Positions 5,241-6,655 of a stretch of 6,655 nt of DNA are shown here, one piece after another; position 1 is the stretch's first letter, and the number at the start of each line of letters is the position of its first letter. The notes under the pieces are model-generated. The model was given only the letters and a program-made list of their open reading frames with translations. It did no database searches and was not told the DNA's origin. Both the position numbers and the translations under genes were made by a program. The stretch is from Chloroflexota bacterium (GTDB lineage Bacteria > Chloroflexota > Chloroflexia > JAMDCE01): the NCBI GenBank assembly GCA_023489135.1, contig JAMDCE010000172.1, positions 1-6,655 on the forward strand. Direction: 5' to 3'.

Positions 5241-5936
5241 GTGGAGAACGCTCAAGGCGAAGGCGGCCTGATAGTCAAGAGGACGAGCCTTGTCGAGGAA
5301 GCGACCCGGCTCTTGCGGGATGCGATCCTTCGCGGATACCTGCCGCCGGGCAAGCGATTGGTTCAGGAGAAGCTGGCGGTCGAAATGGGCATCAGCAAGA
5401 CACCACTGAGGGAAGCCCTGGCAAAGCTCGAGAACGAAGGCCTTGTTTCTTCTCTTCCTCAAGGAGGGATCCAGGTAACTTTGCCCAGCATGGAGGATGC
5501 GCTGCACACTTACGAGGTGCGCGAGGTTGTCGATGGGCTTGCCGCTCGCCGAGCATCGCGCCTCATTACGACCGGCGAGCTGGATTCCCTGCGTCGATAC
5601 CTCGACATCATGCCAAAATACGCTGAGAATCAGGATTGGCCCTCCTGGCTTCGGGCCAATCAAGCGTTCCACGAGCTTATCGCTCACGCAAGCCAGAATA
5701 CTTGTATCATCAGGCTGTTGCCCGTTATCCGTATGCAGATTTACATTTTCTACCCTATGATGCAGACCTACCCTGATATCCCCCACAGCTCTCAGCCGGA
5801 ACACGAAGAGATCCTGGCCGCAATTGCCGGGCACGATGGGGCCACCGCTGAGGCGCTGGCGCGGCAGCACACTGCTCGAATAAAGACGCTCTACCTGAAC
5901 ACCATGTCCAGAGGAGAACAGGCTGAGACATTATGA
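5241..5936 (+). CDS. GntR-family transcriptional regulator, FCD (FadR) subfamily
   Basis: This 231-aa protein is of typical length for the subfamily. The N-terminal winged helix-turn-helix spans residues about 15-78 and includes LRDAILRGYLPPGKRL, the recognition region GISKTPLREAL (50-60) and the wing LVSSLPQGGIQV. The C-terminal all-helical FCD ligand domain covers about 84-220. Its metal site is N140 and H144 (ANQAFHELI), H188 (PEHEEI) and H210 (RQHTARI); Asn replaces the common Asp but occurs in other family members. FCD domains bind small organic acids, often through a metal ion. The start is set at GTG 5241, with GGAG six bases upstream. The in-frame ATG at 5202 overlaps the -10 box and would lie upstream of the transcript. 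Its position before an iron-type alcohol dehydrogenase on the same strand suggests that it regulates that catabolic gene and itself, probably as a repressor released by a pathway metabolite. Confidence 0.92.
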   Translation: MENAQGEGGLIVKRTSLVEEATRLLRDAILRGYLPPGKRLVQEKLAVEMGISKTPLREALAKLENEGLVSSLPQGGIQVTLPSMEDALHTYEVREVVDGLAARRASRLITTGELDSLRRYLDIMPKYAENQDWPSWLRANQAFHELIAHASQNTCIIRLLPVIRMQIYIFYPMMQTYPDIPHSSQPEHEEILAAIAGHDGATAEALARQHTARIKTLYLNTMSRGEQAETL

Positions 5937-6046
5937 TTGTAGTAAACGGACCGCGAATCAAACACTCACGCTGAGCGTATACCATAATCTGCAACGCTGG
6001 CCGTTCATTGTGTACGGTCAAACTATAGCGAGTAGGTAGGTAAGAA
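5937..6046 (+). promoter_or_regulatory. Intergenic region before the dehydrogenase with motifs shared with the regulator promoter
   Basis: This 110-bp gap holds GAGCGTATA at 5973-5981, identical to 5193-5201 in the regulator promoter. It also holds CGTATACC at 5976-5983, close to the CGTATACG palindrome there. ACGCTGAGCGT (5968-5978) is itself an 11-bp inverted repeat. GTGTACGG at 6010-6017 resembles GCATACGG near the regulator start. These are candidate sites for the GntR/FCD protein. No strong -35/-10 pair was found, so the dehydrogenase may be co-transcribed with the regulator or use an activator-dependent promoter. A ribosome site AGG lies at 6038-6040. Confidence 0.4.
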
Positions 6047-6655
6047 GTGAATTTTGATGACGTATTCCGGTTCAGTGCTGCGACACACGTGATCTACGGC
6101 CTGAATTCCTCGGCTGAGGCCGGTCACGAGGCCAAGCGACTGGGTGCGACCAAGGTATTCTTGGTTACCGACCAAGGGGTCGCGGCGTCCGGGATATTGA
6201 GCGTCGCCCTTGAGTCGCTACACAAATCCGAGATTCCGGTCGTGGTATTCGACAAAGCACCACAAGACCCCACTGATGAAACCGTCGACGAGGTTGCCCA
6301 TTTGCTTCGAGCTAGCAGCTGTGACTGTATCCTGGTCGCGGGTGGTGGCAGCGCCATTTGCACTGGCAAGGGTGCCATGCTAATGGCCGCCAATGGGGGC
6401 CGTATGATCGACTACGTGGGAGCAAACAAGTATGGGTGTAAACCTCTGGCTTGCATCGCGATTCCCACGACAGCCGGCTCGGGCAGTGAAGTCTCTCGGA
6501 TTACCGTTCTGACCAATGCCGCCACAAAGCGGAAGATAACCGTAACCGGCTTGACAAACGCACCTGCCACAGCCATCCTCGACCCCCTACTATTGCGAAC
6601 GGTTCCCTTTAGCCAGGCGCTGGCCTCCGGCATCGATGCTTTTACCCATGCTGTG
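6047..6655 (+). CDS. Iron-containing alcohol dehydrogenase, 5' part (cut by window end)
   Basis: The first 203 codons of a group III (Fe-ADH, FucO/DhaT-like) dehydrogenase are visible, roughly half of the usual 380-400 aa. The N-terminal nucleotide-binding half shows the strand-loop KVFLVTDQGV (36-45), FDKAPQDPTDETV (68-80), the glycine-rich VAGGGSAIC (97-105), and PTTAGSGSEVS (140-150). D197 and H201 of GIDAFTHAV are the first two metal ligands; the remaining two histidines would lie beyond the window. Unusually, C105 occupies the Asp position of the family motif GGGSxxD. The enzyme should interconvert an alcohol and an aldehyde or ketone with NAD(P) in the cytoplasm; the substrate is unknown. 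GTG 6047 is the start, with AGG six bases upstream. It follows the GntR/FCD regulator on the same strand, which points to a small inducible catabolic operon continuing to the right. Confidence 0.92.
   Translation, partial: MNFDDVFRFSAATHVIYGLNSSAEAGHEAKRLGATKVFLVTDQGVAASGILSVALESLHKSEIPVVVFDKAPQDPTDETVDEVAHLLRASSCDCILVAGGGSAICTGKGAMLMAANGGRMIDYVGANKYGCKPLACIAIPTTAGSGSEVSRITVLTNAATKRKITVTGLTNAPATAILDPLLLRTVPFSQALASGIDAFTHAV

Noticed and set aside
5088..5870. 260-codon open frame on the minus strand opposite the GntR gene
   Set aside because: It is antisense to a clear GntR/FCD protein, has no recognisable domain or ribosome site, and runs into the REP doublet; it is a shadow frame.
1..6655. 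tRNA, rRNA, CRISPR array or riboswitch
   Set aside because: No cloverleaf, rRNA-like stretch, regular repeat-spacer array or known aptamer pattern was recognised on either strand.

Overview
The window is bacterial DNA of moderate GC. It contains two near-consensus sigma70-type promoters (one perfect TTGACA/TATAAT pair), Shine-Dalgarno-led starts, a FadR-type regulator and an iron-type alcohol dehydrogenase. Nothing in it fixes the taxon. The mixture of insertion-sequence debris, a REP-like doublet and conflict-type genes marks the left three quarters as accessory DNA, while the right quarter looks like an ordinary catabolic locus.

Left part (1-3715, genes on the minus strand). A promoter at 3715-3686, nested in the end of the preceding gene, appears to drive a compact operon read right to left. 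Its members are a 71-aa helical protein (3503-3288), a 783-aa SMC/Rad50-like ABC ATPase with a zinc-hook-type CPAC motif and a C-terminal helical plus zinc-ribbon extension (3291-940), a 201-aa protein with an exact RNxxxxH HEPN-ribonuclease-type motif (919-314), and possibly an 80-aa single-pass membrane protein (339-97). The junctions are an ATGA overlap, a 20-bp gap and a 26-bp overlap. I read this as a candidate anti-phage or conflict operon in which the ATPase senses something and licenses the HEPN protein. That function is inferred, not demonstrated. At the extreme left, four direct copies of GCCCANNNNTG at 22-24 bp spacing look like the end of a mobile element.

Middle (3712-5138). A 349-aa minus-strand protein joins an insertion-sequence-type zinc ribbon and helix-turn-helix to a complete RecB/Cas4-type PD-(D/E)XK nuclease core, an unusual architecture. 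Upstream of it lie a decayed C-terminal fragment of an IS21-type IstB helper ATPase, bracketed by an 11-bp direct repeat, and an inverted pair of GTAG-headed REP-like hairpins.

Right part (5139-6655, plus strand). A perfect consensus promoter drives a GntR/FCD regulator whose most credible start is GTG 5241, because the first ATG lies inside the -10 box. A 110-bp gap then leads to an iron-containing alcohol dehydrogenase cut by the window edge. Short motifs shared between the two upstream regions suggest that the regulator controls itself and the dehydrogenase.
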